Shown here in pieces: positions 1 through 10,163 of a DNA stretch of 64,000 nucleotides (its first letter is position 1; the number at the start of each line of letters is the position of its first letter). This stretch comes from Chinchilla lanigera (taxonomy: Eukaryota > Chordata > Mammalia > Rodentia > Chinchillidae), in NCBI RefSeq assembly GCF_000276665.1, contig NW_004955434.1:21720260-21784259 (forward strand), given 5' to 3'. The position numbers and the translations under genes are program-made. The notes under the pieces are model-generated. The model did no database searches. It saw only the letters and a program-made list of their open reading frames with translations, and was not told where the DNA came from.

Positions 1-95
1 TTGGTTTTGGTTTTTCTCCGGTACCAGGAACCGAACTCACGACCTTGCGCTTGCCAGGCAGGCGCTTTTGCCGCTGAGCTAAATCCCCAGCCCCC
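1..95 (-). mobile_element. ID SINE
   Basis: Antisense ID: GGTACCAGGAACCGAACTCA, AGGCAGGCGCTTTTGCC, CCCCAGCCCC. Truncated by the window edge. Confidence 0.9.
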
Positions 96-1045
96 TGGTT
101 GGTTTTTATTTGAAAACTTTATACCTATTTTGGTTTTTTTTTCCTTAAGATAACTTGAACATATATGTAAAGAAATGAATAATGTAGAAATAGAATATTA
201 GGATTACTTTTAATTCCATAGATCATTCTAAACTAAAACATTGTATAATTACTTGAAACTGCCAATGATTAGTATTTGAAATTAATAATAATGTCGTTAT
301 ATTTGTATAGCACTTCAGTTCTTAAATAATTATCTATCTCCTTAATATATCATGTTACCCTGCCGCTTAATCCTCAGATTTCATACTTCATTACAAAAAT
401 GATTAGGTCTTTCGAAAATCATTGTAAATAGGGTTAATCATTATGTCTGTTTAGGAATATGGGAGTGTGAAATTTTTCTCTTTTTGAAATTTTTCTTGCT
501 TTACAGAAAAATAATTTTAATGCAGTATGAAATCTATGGATTTACAGAGTTATAAATTTACAGAATTGTATAGTAGAAGACAGATGTCTGTAAATATTTG
601 CTAGTAAGAGTGTATTCTAGGTACTAGTATAAGCTACGTATTTTTGTATATGAATAGATAAAATATGTATATGTTTTTCATAACAGCCTTATGAAGTAGG
701 ATTGTTTTTATAGATGAGTTTAGATGAGTTAGACTCAGAGAGATTAATTAATTTCCCAGGATAGCACAAGTAGTGAGTAGCAAAAGGTGTGAGATTTGAA
801 GTCATAGAGATTGGCTCTGGAGTTCACGGTTAACCTTAGAAGCAGTATCTTAGGAGAGGACGTTAATGACCAAGAAGGGGCTCAGGTCAAGGACTGTCTG
901 GAAAAAGCAAAGCAGATGATACGGTAAGCCTTGAAGGACGAGTTTGAAATTGTGGGTTAGCAAAGGCGATAAAGTGGCAGAGTGGTGTATCCGAGACTGA
1001 GAGTCTCATGTTCTGCCAGCTGAGCTCGCTGGGCCACCTCCTAAA
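96..1045 (+). other. DENND4C intron, no recognisable element
   Basis: AT-rich unique intron sequence. No coding exon or repeat family seen. Confidence 0.6.
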
Positions 1046-1190
1046 GCCGGGTGTGGTGGCGCACGCCGCTAGTCCCAGCACAAGGGAGGCTGAGCTGGAG
1101 GGTCACCACGAGCTCAAGGCCAGCCTGAGTTCAAGTGAGTTCAAGGCTGCTCTGAACTACATGGCGAGATCCTGTCTCCGAAAAACAGAA
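1046..1190 (+). mobile_element. B1 SINE
   Basis: GCCGGGTGTGGTGGCGCACG head with polymerase III A and B box-like segments, internal duplication, short A-rich end. Confidence 0.85.
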
Positions 1191-1394
1191 AATAGATGCT
1201 TAAAATGTCATGCATTTTTAAGATAATATGATTTTAGATTGCTAAAGCTCTAAGTAAAAAATAGAGATGCATGACAAGAAATTAGACAAGTATGATTTGT
1301 ATGCTGTTTGAAGGAAAGCTATACAGGTAAAATATCACCTCTCTTAAAAGTACATAGTAGTGAGTATTATGACAAACTGTGTGTGTGTGTGTAG

Positions 1395-1467
1395 TGGGTG
1401 TCGCTGGAAGTTGAACCCAGGGCCTTATGCATGCAAAGGTTCAGCCCCAGAGCTATAATTGCAGCCC
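1395..1467 (-). mobile_element. ID SINE, degenerate
   Basis: TTGAACCCAGGGCCTTATGC and CAGCCCCAGAGCTATAATTG: antisense ID-type body after a GT repeat. Confidence 0.6.
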
Positions 1468-1493
1468 TGCATTTTGTATTAAAAGAGTTTACT

Positions 1494-1615
1494 GGGCTGG
1501 GGATATAGCTCAGTGGCATAAGCACCTGCCTGGCAAGCGCAAGGTCGTGAGTTCGATCCCCGGTACCGCCAAAAAAAACAAAACAAAAACAAACAACAAC
1601 CAACAACCAAAAAAC
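1494..1615 (+). mobile_element. ID SINE
   Basis: GGGCTGGGGATATAGCTCAG through GTTCGATCCCCGGTACC and a mixed A/C tail, with AAGAGTTTA on both sides as a target-site duplication. Confidence 0.9.
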
Positions 1616-2122
1616 CAAGAGTTTATAAAAGTCAGTTACAGAAAGGCAAAATAACTTCAAAAGATGTTAACTTGGCATTATGATGAAGAAAGGGATGCAC
1701 CGTTTATTTTTGAAGTTTTATCTACTTGTGTTAAAAAAATACTTCTTATGGTCATTTGGACTTGGAGTATGTGGTGGTGTAAGTTCCAGGGAGTCACGTA
1801 GCTTTTCATTGCTGTGGCCCGGCACTAGTAGCAGTACCTGGCAAAGGGTAATAAGATGCAGGTGGCAGATATTTGCAACTGAAGAAGCAAACATTATAAG
1901 ATGTTTATAGATTCTGTCCAGGGTTTAATCTAAGGAAGCAGGAATTTGAGCCTAAGAGAATCATCAATTTAATTTATATGAAATGTAAAGCATTTTCAGT
2001 GTTTGACCAACAGGGAATTTATTAAATATATTACTGTACATCAGTAAAATAGATTATGGGAATTTAATAATGCAGAAGAAAATAACTTCGGTAAAGATTT
2101 GATATTAAATACCTGAGAAGAA

Positions 2123-2278
2123 GCTGGGTGTGGTGGCACACGTCTGTAATCCCAGCACTCAGGAGGATCTTTGTGAGTTTGAGACTAGCCTAGGTTACAA
2201 AGTGAGCTCAAGGCCAGCCTGAATTGCATAGTGAGACTCTGTCTCAAAGAGACCAAAAAAAAAAAGAAAAGAAAAGAA
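2123..2278 (+). mobile_element. B1 SINE
   Basis: GCTGGGTGTGGTGGCACACG head, CTGTCTCAAA end, A-rich tail. Confidence 0.9.
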
Positions 2279-2302
2279 ATACAGATTAAAAACCATGTCG
2301 CA

Positions 2303-2455
2303 GCTGAGCGGGTGGTGCATGCCCATAACCCTAGCACTCTGGAGGCTGTAAGTTTTAGGTCAGCCTGGGCTACGTAGTGAATTCAAGGCCGTACTGAGCT
2401 ACATAGTGAGACCCTGTTTGTCCCATGCCCCGCCTCCTTCCCCCCAAAAAGCAAA
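2303..2455 (+). mobile_element. B1 SINE, diverged
   Basis: GAGCGGGTGGTGCATGCCCA head, GAGACCCTGTTTG end. Confidence 0.8.
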
Positions 2456-3263
2456 ACCAAAATCTCCAGTGTCCTAATTTGTAAAAGTTTGTTATAATAT
2501 GATCACATATGTATATTTTTAAGTGAGTGGAAAGGTAGATCAAGATTTTGATTGTACTCTTTGCTGTTTTTGTCTTTTATTTTCTGTTTTTCCTACCTGT
2601 ATTTAATTAAAAAGTCATTTAATGTGGTTTTATACCAAAGAAGATATAAATCTTTCCTCTTTAAAGAACAATGAAACAAAAAATAAAATGCTTATTAAAA
2701 CGTTTTCTGTCTAAACATTCAATCAGCAAGAGCTAGTATTTGGAACCTTATTTGCTTTTTTTCCTTCTAATATTGATGAAGTTAGCACGAACAGTTGGAT
2801 TCTCAGCTGATGTTCGCAGAGCAACCATATTTGAACAGTCTCATATTATCCATGTGTTTTAAATTACGTAATTGAAAGTTAGAGAAGTTAAATAATTCCT
2901 GTAAAGTTACGTGCATGGTAAGTGCTGGCGACCCTAGTCCGCTGCCTGCCTCTGAAGCGCCGCTCTGTGTCACTGGAGGTAGGGAGCTGCTGGCATTCCT
3001 TTGCTTTGTCATCGAGTACTGAGGCCAGATCCCAAACCCAGTTGGCACAGCACAGGGTTTTGTGAAGTACTACACATTACTTCTTGAGAGTTCCAGAGTG
3101 TGGAAAGGGTGTTCCATGAGCAGTGAATCGAACAAGTGATTTAGGGAGTTTAAGGGTGATTTGTTTTAATTAATGATTGGATTAAATCTGGAAAGAGTAG
3201 AATGAGTATAGTCCCGTGGAGAACGTGTGCGTGTATGTGAGAATTTACTCTTTTCATCCAAAG

Positions 3264-3441
3264 GAAGAAGAGTGTAAAGATTACAGCTTCCCTGCTGGCC
3301 TAGAAGACCATATTCTGGGCGAGAATGTGTCTCCTAACGCAAGTATCTCAGGGTTGGTCTCCAGTGAGCTTTCCCAGAGCAGCACAAGCCTTGGCAGTAG
3401 CAGCAGCAGTGGAGACGCTGGAAAAGTGCAGTGTCCGACAG
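3264..3441 (+). CDS. DENND4C: DENND4C coding exon 1 of 10 in window
   Basis: DENND4C is a DENN-domain guanine-nucleotide exchange factor, known for activating RAB10 on GLUT4-type vesicles. The N-terminal and DENN portions lie upstream of this window; what is here is the C-terminal 519 residues, spread over ten exons. This exon follows a pyrimidine-rich acceptor ending AAAG at 3263 and reads EEECKDYSFPAGLEDHILGE, then a serine-rich, probably disordered stretch (SSELSQSSTSLGSSSSSGD). It ends in phase 1 at ACAG|GTACGAG. The exon is 178 bp and the frame joins exactly to the next exon. The family assignment rests on the strongly conserved downstream exons. Paralogues DENND4A and DENND4B share the C-terminal layout, but the downstream wording and the RPS6 neighbour select DENND4C. 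Confidence 0.9.
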
Positions 3442-3512
3442 GTACGAGAAGGGATCTGTCCTTCCCTTCCCCTCTGTGTCCCTCTCCTTCCCGTTTAAAT
3501 GCCCACTGTCCA

Positions 3513-3664
3513 GCGGAGCATGGTGGCTCACACCAGTAATCCCAGCACTCGGGAGGCTGAGGCAGGAGGATCGCTGTGAGTTTGAGGCCAGCCTGGGCTA
3601 CAGAGAGAGTTCAAGGCCAGCCTGATGTGCATAGCAAGACCCTGTCTCAAAAGACAAAAAAAAG
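3513..3664 (+). mobile_element. B1 SINE
   Basis: Begins 71 bp after the donor of DENND4C exon 1 in this window. It has a full B1 body with internal duplication and a CTGTCTCAAAAGAC end. Confidence 0.9.
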
Positions 3665-3904
3665 CACCCATTACTGTCCACCCCTATATTCTCCGTTTGT
3701 TGAGATGATGTTAGATTTTTTTTTGTTTTCTCTTTTTTTTGTAGTAACCACGTCATTCTATTACTCTGATTTTGTATGCTCTGCAAATAGTAAAGTCACC
3801 CATTATGTTTTAGTTGTATATATTTGTGGGTTATATCATTAGTTCTCAAGTTTAGCATACATCAGAATCATTTAGGGAATTTGATTAAGAATATATACAA
3901 GTAG

Positions 3905-4038
3905 GGCTGGGTGTGGTGGCGCACACCTGTAATCCCAGCACTCGGGAGGCTGAGGCAGGAGGATCGCTGTGAGCTCAAGACCAGCCTGAGCTGCATATCG
4001 AGACTCTGTCTCAAAAAGACAAAAAAAAAAAACAAAAA
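3905..4038 (+). mobile_element. B1 SINE
   Basis: GGCTGGGTGTGGTGGCGCAC head to CTGTCTCAAAAAGAC and A-tail. Confidence 0.9.
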
Positions 4039-4469
4039 CCTATGCAAGTACCTAAGCCTTTGGCTAAAGCTTTGAAGATTGAGTATGTGGGGTGGGGTCT
4101 TGGCAGAGTGTATTTTTAACTATTTGTCTGAGTGGGTCAGTGTGTGAACAGGTTTTAAATATTTCTGGGTGTATCACTGCAATTTCTTAGCTGTCATTCT
4201 AAGAAATTATAACCTCTTTTTCTCTGACTTTCTAAATGAAAAATTCCAATTCTCCTGAAAAGTTGAAAGCCTTGTGTGGTGAACAGTTATGTACCCTTTA
4301 CCTAGATTGGTTAACTTTCATTAAATTTATGTGTACACACATACACCCCTGTGTGTTTCTGTACTGAATCGTTGGAAGAAACTGCAGGCCGTGACACTTA
4401 CTTCAGAAACACTTTCACGTGTACGGCCAGGGCGTCAGGGCTCGTCCTTACTGTGTTTGCCCCCTCCAG

Positions 4470-4579
4470 ATGAAGTTCCGTTGCCAGGCGGCACAAAGGG
4501 ACAGGACTCGGAGAAATCAGACCGTGGCTCGTCTCAGAACACCAGCATGTCCAGCATCTGTCAGAACTGTGCAATGGAG
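4470..4579 (+). CDS. DENND4C: DENND4C coding exon 2 of 10 in window
   Basis: The acceptor is CCCTCCAG at 4469. The split Asp codon (G|AT) is completed here, followed by EVPLPGG, a polar linker, and SICQNCAMEV at the end. CQNC is the first of the paired-cysteine motifs (CxxC) of the conserved C-terminal module and looks like half of a zinc-binding knuckle. The exon is 110 bp and ends in phase 0 at GAG|GTAAAA. Confidence 0.95.
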
Positions 4580-4825
4580 GTAAAAGCTCGCTGGGCTGCC
4601 CGTGCTAAAGTGGCTGTAAACGTATTTTATTTAACAGCATTGAAGAAATCCTGTGAGACCTTCGTGGACAGAATAGTGAAATGGCATCTCATTGAATTGA
4701 TTGGTATCTTAATGTAAGTTAAGGCCATGCATCAGTTGATGTCTTTGCCTATAGTATAACTATCCCAAATTTGGTCAGTAGAAGATTAAAAATATTGTTT
4801 ATCTGAAAAAAAGGGGTTTGGTTTG

Positions 4826-4970
4826 TGTTTTTGAGACAGCGTCTCACTACATAATTCAGGCTGGCCTTGAATCACTATGTAGCCCAGGCGGGCTTTGAAC
4901 TCACAGTGATCCTCCTGCCTCAGCCTCCCAAATGCTGAGATTATGGGCATGTACCCCCATGCCTGGCCTG
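4826..4970 (-). mobile_element. B1 SINE
   Basis: Antisense B1: TTTTTGAGACAGCGTCTCAC to CATGCCTGGCC. Confidence 0.85.
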
Positions 4971-5037
4971 GAATAGCCTACTAAGGTTTGTTTCACCACA
5001 GAGATCTTTTTTTTTTTTTTTTTAAGCTTTTTTGAAA

Positions 5038-5127
5038 TTCTTTTTTTTTTGGTACCGGGAATTGAACTTAGGACCTTGTGTTTGCCGGGCAGGCACTGTG
5101 CCACTGAGTTATATCCCCAGCTCCCAC
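5038..5127 (-). mobile_element. ID SINE
   Basis: Antisense ID: GGTACCGGGAATTGAACTTA, GGCAGGCACTGTGCC, ATCCCCAGC. It sits 37 bp upstream of a DENND4C exon acceptor. Confidence 0.9.
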
Positions 5128-5164
5128 CGCAGAGAGCTTAATGTCCTTATTTTCCTGTTCTTAG

Positions 5165-5340
5165 GTTTTGATGTCAAGTTGTTCACTATGTAGAGCTTGT
5201 GGAGCCCTAGTTTATGATGAAGAAATTATGGCTGGATGGACAGCAGATGATTCAAATTTGAACACAACTTGTCCGTTTTGTAAAAGCAACTTCTTGCCTC
5301 TTCTCAATGTAGAATTTAAAGATTTGAGAGGCTCTGCAAG
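5165..5340 (+). CDS. DENND4C: DENND4C coding exon 3 of 10 (cysteine motif)
   Basis: Acceptor TTCTTAG at 5164, in phase 0. It encodes the rest of the cysteine cluster: CSLCRAC, then [19 protein letters not shown], then CPFC. With CQNC of the previous exon this gives paired cysteines consistent with a zinc-ribbon-like fold, a hallmark of the DENND4 C-terminus (the fold is inferred from spacing). Then [16 protein letters not shown]. The exon is 176 bp and ends in phase 2 at GCAAG|GTTAGT. The open frame runs through the donor to a TAA, so intron retention here would truncate the protein. Confidence 0.96.
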
Positions 5341-5499
5341 GTTAGTATTACAAAAGCTCCTTTAAGAGGTAAGTGTCCTCCAGCAGGCACAACTCCTAGG
5401 GTAAGAGTGAAACATTCATAGTACGTTCCAGGCATTCCTTTCTTCCTGTCTTTCATCGTCAGTGTTTAAGTAGAAAATACTAGCAACGTAGGTGACTTC

Positions 5500-5625
5500 T
5501 CTTTTCTTTTCTTTTTCTTCTTTCTTCTTCCTTTTAGTCTCCCTGTGTAGTCCAGGCTGTCCTTGAACTCAGTATCCTACTGCCTCAGCGTCCAAGTGCT
5601 GGTATTGCACTGTGCCCGGCTGCTT
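5500..5625 (-). mobile_element. B1 SINE, truncated
   Basis: TAGTCCAGGCTGTCCTTGAA, GCCTCAGCGTCC, GCTGGTATTGCA. Confidence 0.7.
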
Positions 5626-6544
5626 TTCCATTTTATTTAATGTGTGATTACTAGCAGTCATTAATTCTTGGAGAGAAACTCTCACTGTAGACCGCTCAGA
5701 ATTCTGATGTGAGGCTTTCCTTCGTGCCTTCTGCCGTGGTGGCCTCCTGATTGTAGTTTCTCCTCGTTACCACTGTCGGGTGCAGTAAGGTGAGTGAGGG
5801 TTAGGCCGCTGGAGGCCAGCTAGTCTGCTCAGTCATTAAGTAACTCACAGTTTGGTGACTGCACACTGACCTGAGTAATCATACTTAATGTTTTGTGGAG
5901 CAGGTGAACCATGTATATTGTCTACTGTCTGTTTCATTTTTGATTGCTGAGAATGAAACCCAGTGGTTTGCTCCCATATGCTGAACATGTAACCTGAGCC
6001 GCCACAGGCCGCTTGAATTGCTCAGAACAAAAACTGAAATAAAACTGCAGTTGTAGAGGTGTTTCCTTTGGATCTTTCCTTTTAGTTTTAGGCACAAAGA
6101 TTAGTACTCTTATGTGCGTCCCTTTGGAGTTGTACTTTCTGTCAGAAAATAGTCAGATGTGAGATCACTGGCTTGTTCCCTGGAAGATTACTTCCCACAT
6201 CTTTCTGTCCTTCCAGTAGTACCCAGGAGTTTCATTGCTTTACAGCCTTATTGGCAATTGGTAATAGCACTTTTCTGTGTTCACATTGTGATTGTGTTAC
6301 ACCATTGTTTTTTGAATTTCTCTGAATACTATAGTTTGTGTCTGTATTATTGTTCAGCATTTTCTGTGACTTGCTTATATTCTTTGCCTACTTTTTAAGT
6401 TTTTTTTTTTCATGTTGGTCTAAGTTGAATATTCTTGATATTAATTCCATGAAGAAAAACGATTAATTTTTATGTCATTATCCATTAATTTTCCACTTAG
6501 GAGTTGTACTCTTGGAGTCTTGTTTTAAAACTTATTTCCCATGT
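5626..6544 (+). other. DENND4C intron, mostly unassigned
   Basis: No exon found. A possible very degenerate antisense ID lies at 5936-6005. The rest shows no pattern I recognise. Confidence 0.5.
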
Positions 6545-6702
6545 GCCAGGCATAGTGGTGGCACATGCCTGTAATCCCAGAACTCAGGAGGCTGAGGCAG
6601 GAGGATCACTGTGAGTTAGAGGCCAGCCTGGGCTACATAGTGAGTTCAAGGCCAGCCTGAACTGCATAGCAAGACCCTGTCTCAAAAAAAAAAAAAAAAA
6701 AG
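6545..6702 (+). mobile_element. B1 SINE
   Basis: GCCAGGCATAGTGGTGGCAC head, internal duplication, CTGTCTC end and A18 tail. Confidence 0.9.
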
Positions 6703-7047
6703 GTTGTTCCCTATAACTAGATATTAAGATCTTCTCCCTGAGTATTATGTTTTTTTATAGTGCTGGAAATCAAACACAAGGCTGTGTACATCTAGACTGA
6801 ATGTTCTTGGTATTTTACCTCTGATAGGTGTTTAATTTATCTAAACTCCATGTTTGTGTGGAGAAACCCACTTTTTATTTTTCTCTATACAAGCTAATTG
6901 TCACAGTGTCATCTACTAAATAAACTGTCCTGTCTTCACCGATAGCAAGTTGCCATGGCTGGTTGGGAGGGAGAGTTCCTTTTCTTGGATTTTTTTTCTG
7001 TTTGTAGTTACTTACTCTTTTCTATAAATGTTGAGAATGAGCTTCAG

Positions 7048-7051
<4 letters not shown>

Positions 7052-7089
<38 letters not shown>
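7052..7089. repeat. (CA)n microsatellite
   Basis: About 19 perfect CA units within a DENND4C intron. Confidence 0.95.
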
Positions 7090-7093
<4 letters not shown>

Positions 7094-7611
7094 ATCCATT
7101 TAGATTTTCATTGAGATTGCATAAGATTTATAGATTAATTTGGGGAAAATGGACCATTTTTCAGGATTACCTGAGTATGATATATCTATCTTTCCATATT
7201 TTTCAGATAGGTTCTTAGTAGAGTTTTAAATTACTTTCCACATGTCCTGTACTTTTTTGTTGTGTTTTTTAAGCTGTTACGAGGATCTTTTAAACATTTT
7301 CTCATTAGGTAAATAGAGCATTATTGATTTTCCCCCCAGTATGTCATTATGAGAAATTTCACTTTTAGAACAAATTTAAAGACGTTGTGGGTGGTGGGAG
7401 GCGGCACGGACTGAAACCGGGGCCTTGCTCACCCTCGGCACGCCCTCCACCGGCGACCGACGTCGCTAACAGGTATAAAGGCTTTTCTTCCAACGGCGGA
7501 CACTCGTGTGCCCATCCTCGTATTTTCCAGTTCACATTTTACTATGCGTTGTCACCTGTCTCTTCATCTTTTAGCAGCTTAGCGTATTCTTCATTAATTA
7601 AAGAGTAAGTG

Positions 7612-7745
7612 GAAGCCTGGTGCGTGCCTGTAATCTCAGCAGGAGGGAGGCTGGGAATGTCGGGAGTTGGGAGACTAGCCCGGGGCTGGGGCTGCCCCGT
7701 GAGTTGGAGGCTACCCAGTGAGACCCTGTCTCAGAACAGAAGTGA
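7612..7745 (+). mobile_element. B1 SINE, degenerate
   Basis: GTGCGTGCCTGTAATCTCAG, then GAGACCCTGTCTCAGAAC. Confidence 0.6.
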
Positions 7746-8089
7746 GGTGAAGGAATTGCTCTCCCAAAGACTTCAGCGTGCGTGTTACTAACGACACAGC
7801 AAGATGTACACATCTTAATATACCCTTGGGAAAGTAGGTGCATACATTTGTGTGAATCAAGCCCTTATCAAGATTCCTAACCGTGCCATAATCTCAGAAA
7901 ATTCTGACGTTCCTTGTGAAGCCCTACCCTCACGAAGTCCCTATCCAATGGGAGGAGAAAGAGAAGATGAAAATAAAATAACGAGCAGAGAAGAGCAGAA
8001 ATGACTAGACAAACGAGAGATTTATAACCAGGAGAGAAGGATATTGTAAACAATGACAGGTTGACATATTTTAACATGGTGCTGTTGCT

Positions 8090-8215
8090 GCCCCCCCCCC
8101 TGCCTGCGTTCCTGCCGTCCTCTTCCTTTCCCCCCTCCTTCCCTCCCAAACTCCCTCCCTTTCCCTTTCCTCCCCTCCCCTTTCCCTCCCCTCCCCTCCC
8201 TCCTTCCCTGCCCAC
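8090..8215. repeat. Polypyrimidine tract
   Basis: About 125 bases almost entirely C and T on the plus strand (CCCTCC and TTTCCC units), with C10 at its start. The purine-rich complement gives spurious Gly/Arg/Lys/Glu frames on the minus strand. Confidence 0.9.
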
Positions 8216-8458
8216 CCAACCCCACTTAGGGAATTAATAAAATCTTTTGCCTTTCCCTCGTTACAGCTTTCTTTAATTGTTCTCAGGCACTGAAGCAGTC
8301 TCATGCTGGCCTGCTTTAGCTCGGTCCTTGTCTTAGGGTAGGAGGAGAGAGGAACTGAGAGTGGAAGTGTGTCTGTGCTTGAACAGGCAGTGCCTCCCTG
8401 TGAGCTGTTCAGTTCATTAATGCCTGCTCTTTTTCCCCCTTCTTGGCCCCATATTTAG

Positions 8459-8641
8459 CTTTTTCTTGAAACCAAGTTCCTCTGGTGACAGTTTGCAAAG
8501 TGCCAGCATCCCCCTGGCAGATGAGCCCTCGGAGCACACACCTGTGTGTGAGTCCGCAGACTCTGCCTCGATCGACCTCATGGAATTCCCAAAGCACAGT
8601 GAGACCATAACTGAAGAGACCGGCTGTGCGGCTGGATCAAG
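8459..8641 (+). CDS. DENND4C: DENND4C coding exon 4 of 10
   Basis: Acceptor ATATTTAG at 8458. The split Ser codon AG|C is followed by FFLKPSSSGDSLQSASIPLA and an acidic, serine-rich linker ending EETGCAAGS. The exon is 183 bp and ends in phase 2 at TCAAG|GTACCG. This linker is the least conserved part of the C-terminus relative to the human protein as I know it, but residues before and after match well. Confidence 0.93.
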
Positions 8642-8837
8642 GTACCGTGAGATGCAGATTACTCTATAGTGAGTTAGGTGTCCTTGTACAAACTTAAAAA
8701 GCCTTGTAAAAGTGACCTGACTCCTGTAGGCATGGGTTTTGGCATTTACTCTCACATAGTATTTAAATATCTAATGGATGCGTCTGATAAACGGGATCAA
8801 ACCAGAGGTCTTTGCACTGAGCCACCCCCCCAGATCA

Positions 8838-8950
8838 TTTTTTCTGAGGGTCTCACAGACCCACTCTTTCGCCCGCTCTGGGTTTAAACTCGTGCTCCTC
8901 TTGCCTCGTCCCCAGAGTGCTGGGGTTACATGCGTGTGCACCGTACCTGG
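8838..8950 (-). mobile_element. B1 SINE, degenerate
   Basis: GAGGGTCTCACAGACC, then GAGTGCTGGGGTTACATG and CCGTACCTGGC. Confidence 0.55.
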
Positions 8951-9594
8951 CTTGGTGAAACGTTTTTGAACTAAGTCAGGTGTTTTCCAGTGAAGTTTCA
9001 CAAACCAAGCTTCTCAACAGTAAAAATACTTTTCCCTTTGTGTAGTCATTTCCAGTGTCAGAGACTCTGTCTCCTGTGTGAAGTGCATCTCACTGCTCCG
9101 TGCTGGAGTCACACGTTCCTCGTGGCCTGTTTGTACGCTGAGCATTACATTTGGCACTAGAAATAAAAAAACAGTGAGACCCGGTCTGTGCCCTTGCGTG
9201 GTGACAAGCTGGTCGGAGAGCCAACCTCTGCGCGGTTGCGTGCAGCGGTACTCCCGGATGATGTGAATACAAACGGAGTAATGTTTCAGTGAAGCAACTG
9301 AATGAGGACTTAATCTTTTAAATTATACCATGTGTTCTCTTCCCATGCCTTGCCAGTCACCCGGTACGTTTGTTCTTCTGAGCAGTTTACAGAAGTGCTG
9401 AAGAAATGGAATTCCTTCTTCTGGGGTGCGACGTGGTGCTGGGACAGACCCAGGCCTCGTGCTTACAGGGCAAACACGTCACTGTTGAGCTGTACTTCCA
9501 GCCACGAATTTTAAGTACTAAAAGGTGGTGCTGTTCATTTCAGATGTTTGTAGTAGAGTCACATTCATTGTAAAGAGCACTGTCGCTACAGATT

Positions 9595-9815
9595 CTTAAA
9601 AATTTTTTTAAATTAAAAAAACTAACAAAACAACAATGAAGACAAAATCGGAACAGCACAACAATGATACATGACCTCAAAACAAAATGACAGAAATTTA
9701 CAGTGGTTGCTACATTACATACTGCTGTCTTCAACGAAGTTGCTCAGTCCACCAGACGTGAGAATATAAGGGTGATCAGGCAGTCAGACACTAACAATAA
9801 AAAAAAAGTGGAAAA
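9595..9815 (-). mobile_element. LINE-1 3' UTR fragment, antisense
   Basis: Matches the 41280-41410 L1 3' UTR by eye (TACATTACATACTGCTGTCTTCAAC against TACATTACATATTGTTATCTTCAAA, in overlapping stretches). Short 5'-truncated copy 150 bases upstream of DENND4C exon 5. Confidence 0.6.
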
Positions 9816-9967
9816 GATGCAGAGCTTCACCGTACAAGAGGGTAGGAGGTCAGCAGTGTTCTTATACTGCATATTGTTGCTTTCAGATCAGTCATTCTGA
9901 TTACCAGATTCGAGCGTGCACACGTCTCTACAGGTTTTAACACAGAATTTCTCCCTCATTCTTGAAG

Positions 9968-10163
9968 TGATCCAATAAAGAAAGCCAGCGGAGATGTCCA
10001 GACTGTGAAAACGTCATCAGTGCCCAGCGGTGCATCAAAGCGAAGTGTGTCTTTGACTCGAAGTCACAGTGTGGGAGGGCCTTTGCAAAATACTGACTTC
10101 TCCCAGCGACCGTTTCATGGCATTTCTACAGTTAGTCTTCCCAACAGTCTGCAGGAAGTTACG
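9968..10163 (+). CDS. DENND4C: DENND4C coding exon 5 of 10
   Basis: Acceptor TTGAAG at 9967. It reads (S)[19 protein letters not shown], then [13 protein letters not shown], then [19 protein letters not shown]. The RSHSVGG stretch (basic residue upstream of serine) looks like an AKT or 14-3-3 type phosphosite; that is inference. The exon is 196 bp and ends in phase 0 at ACG|GTATGTG. No single ORF call covers it, because the preceding sequence has stops in frame; it was placed from splice sites and protein match. Confidence 0.93.

Noticed and set aside
1494..1590. tRNA-like sequences with A and B boxes (here and in about 20 other places)
   Set aside because: ID SINEs derived from tRNA-Ala, with A-rich tails, target-site duplications and loss of tRNA folding. 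Not tRNA genes.
7949..8304. Gly/Arg/Glu-rich minus-strand frames of 67-112 codons
   Set aside because: Translation of the complement of a polypyrimidine tract, in three frames at once.
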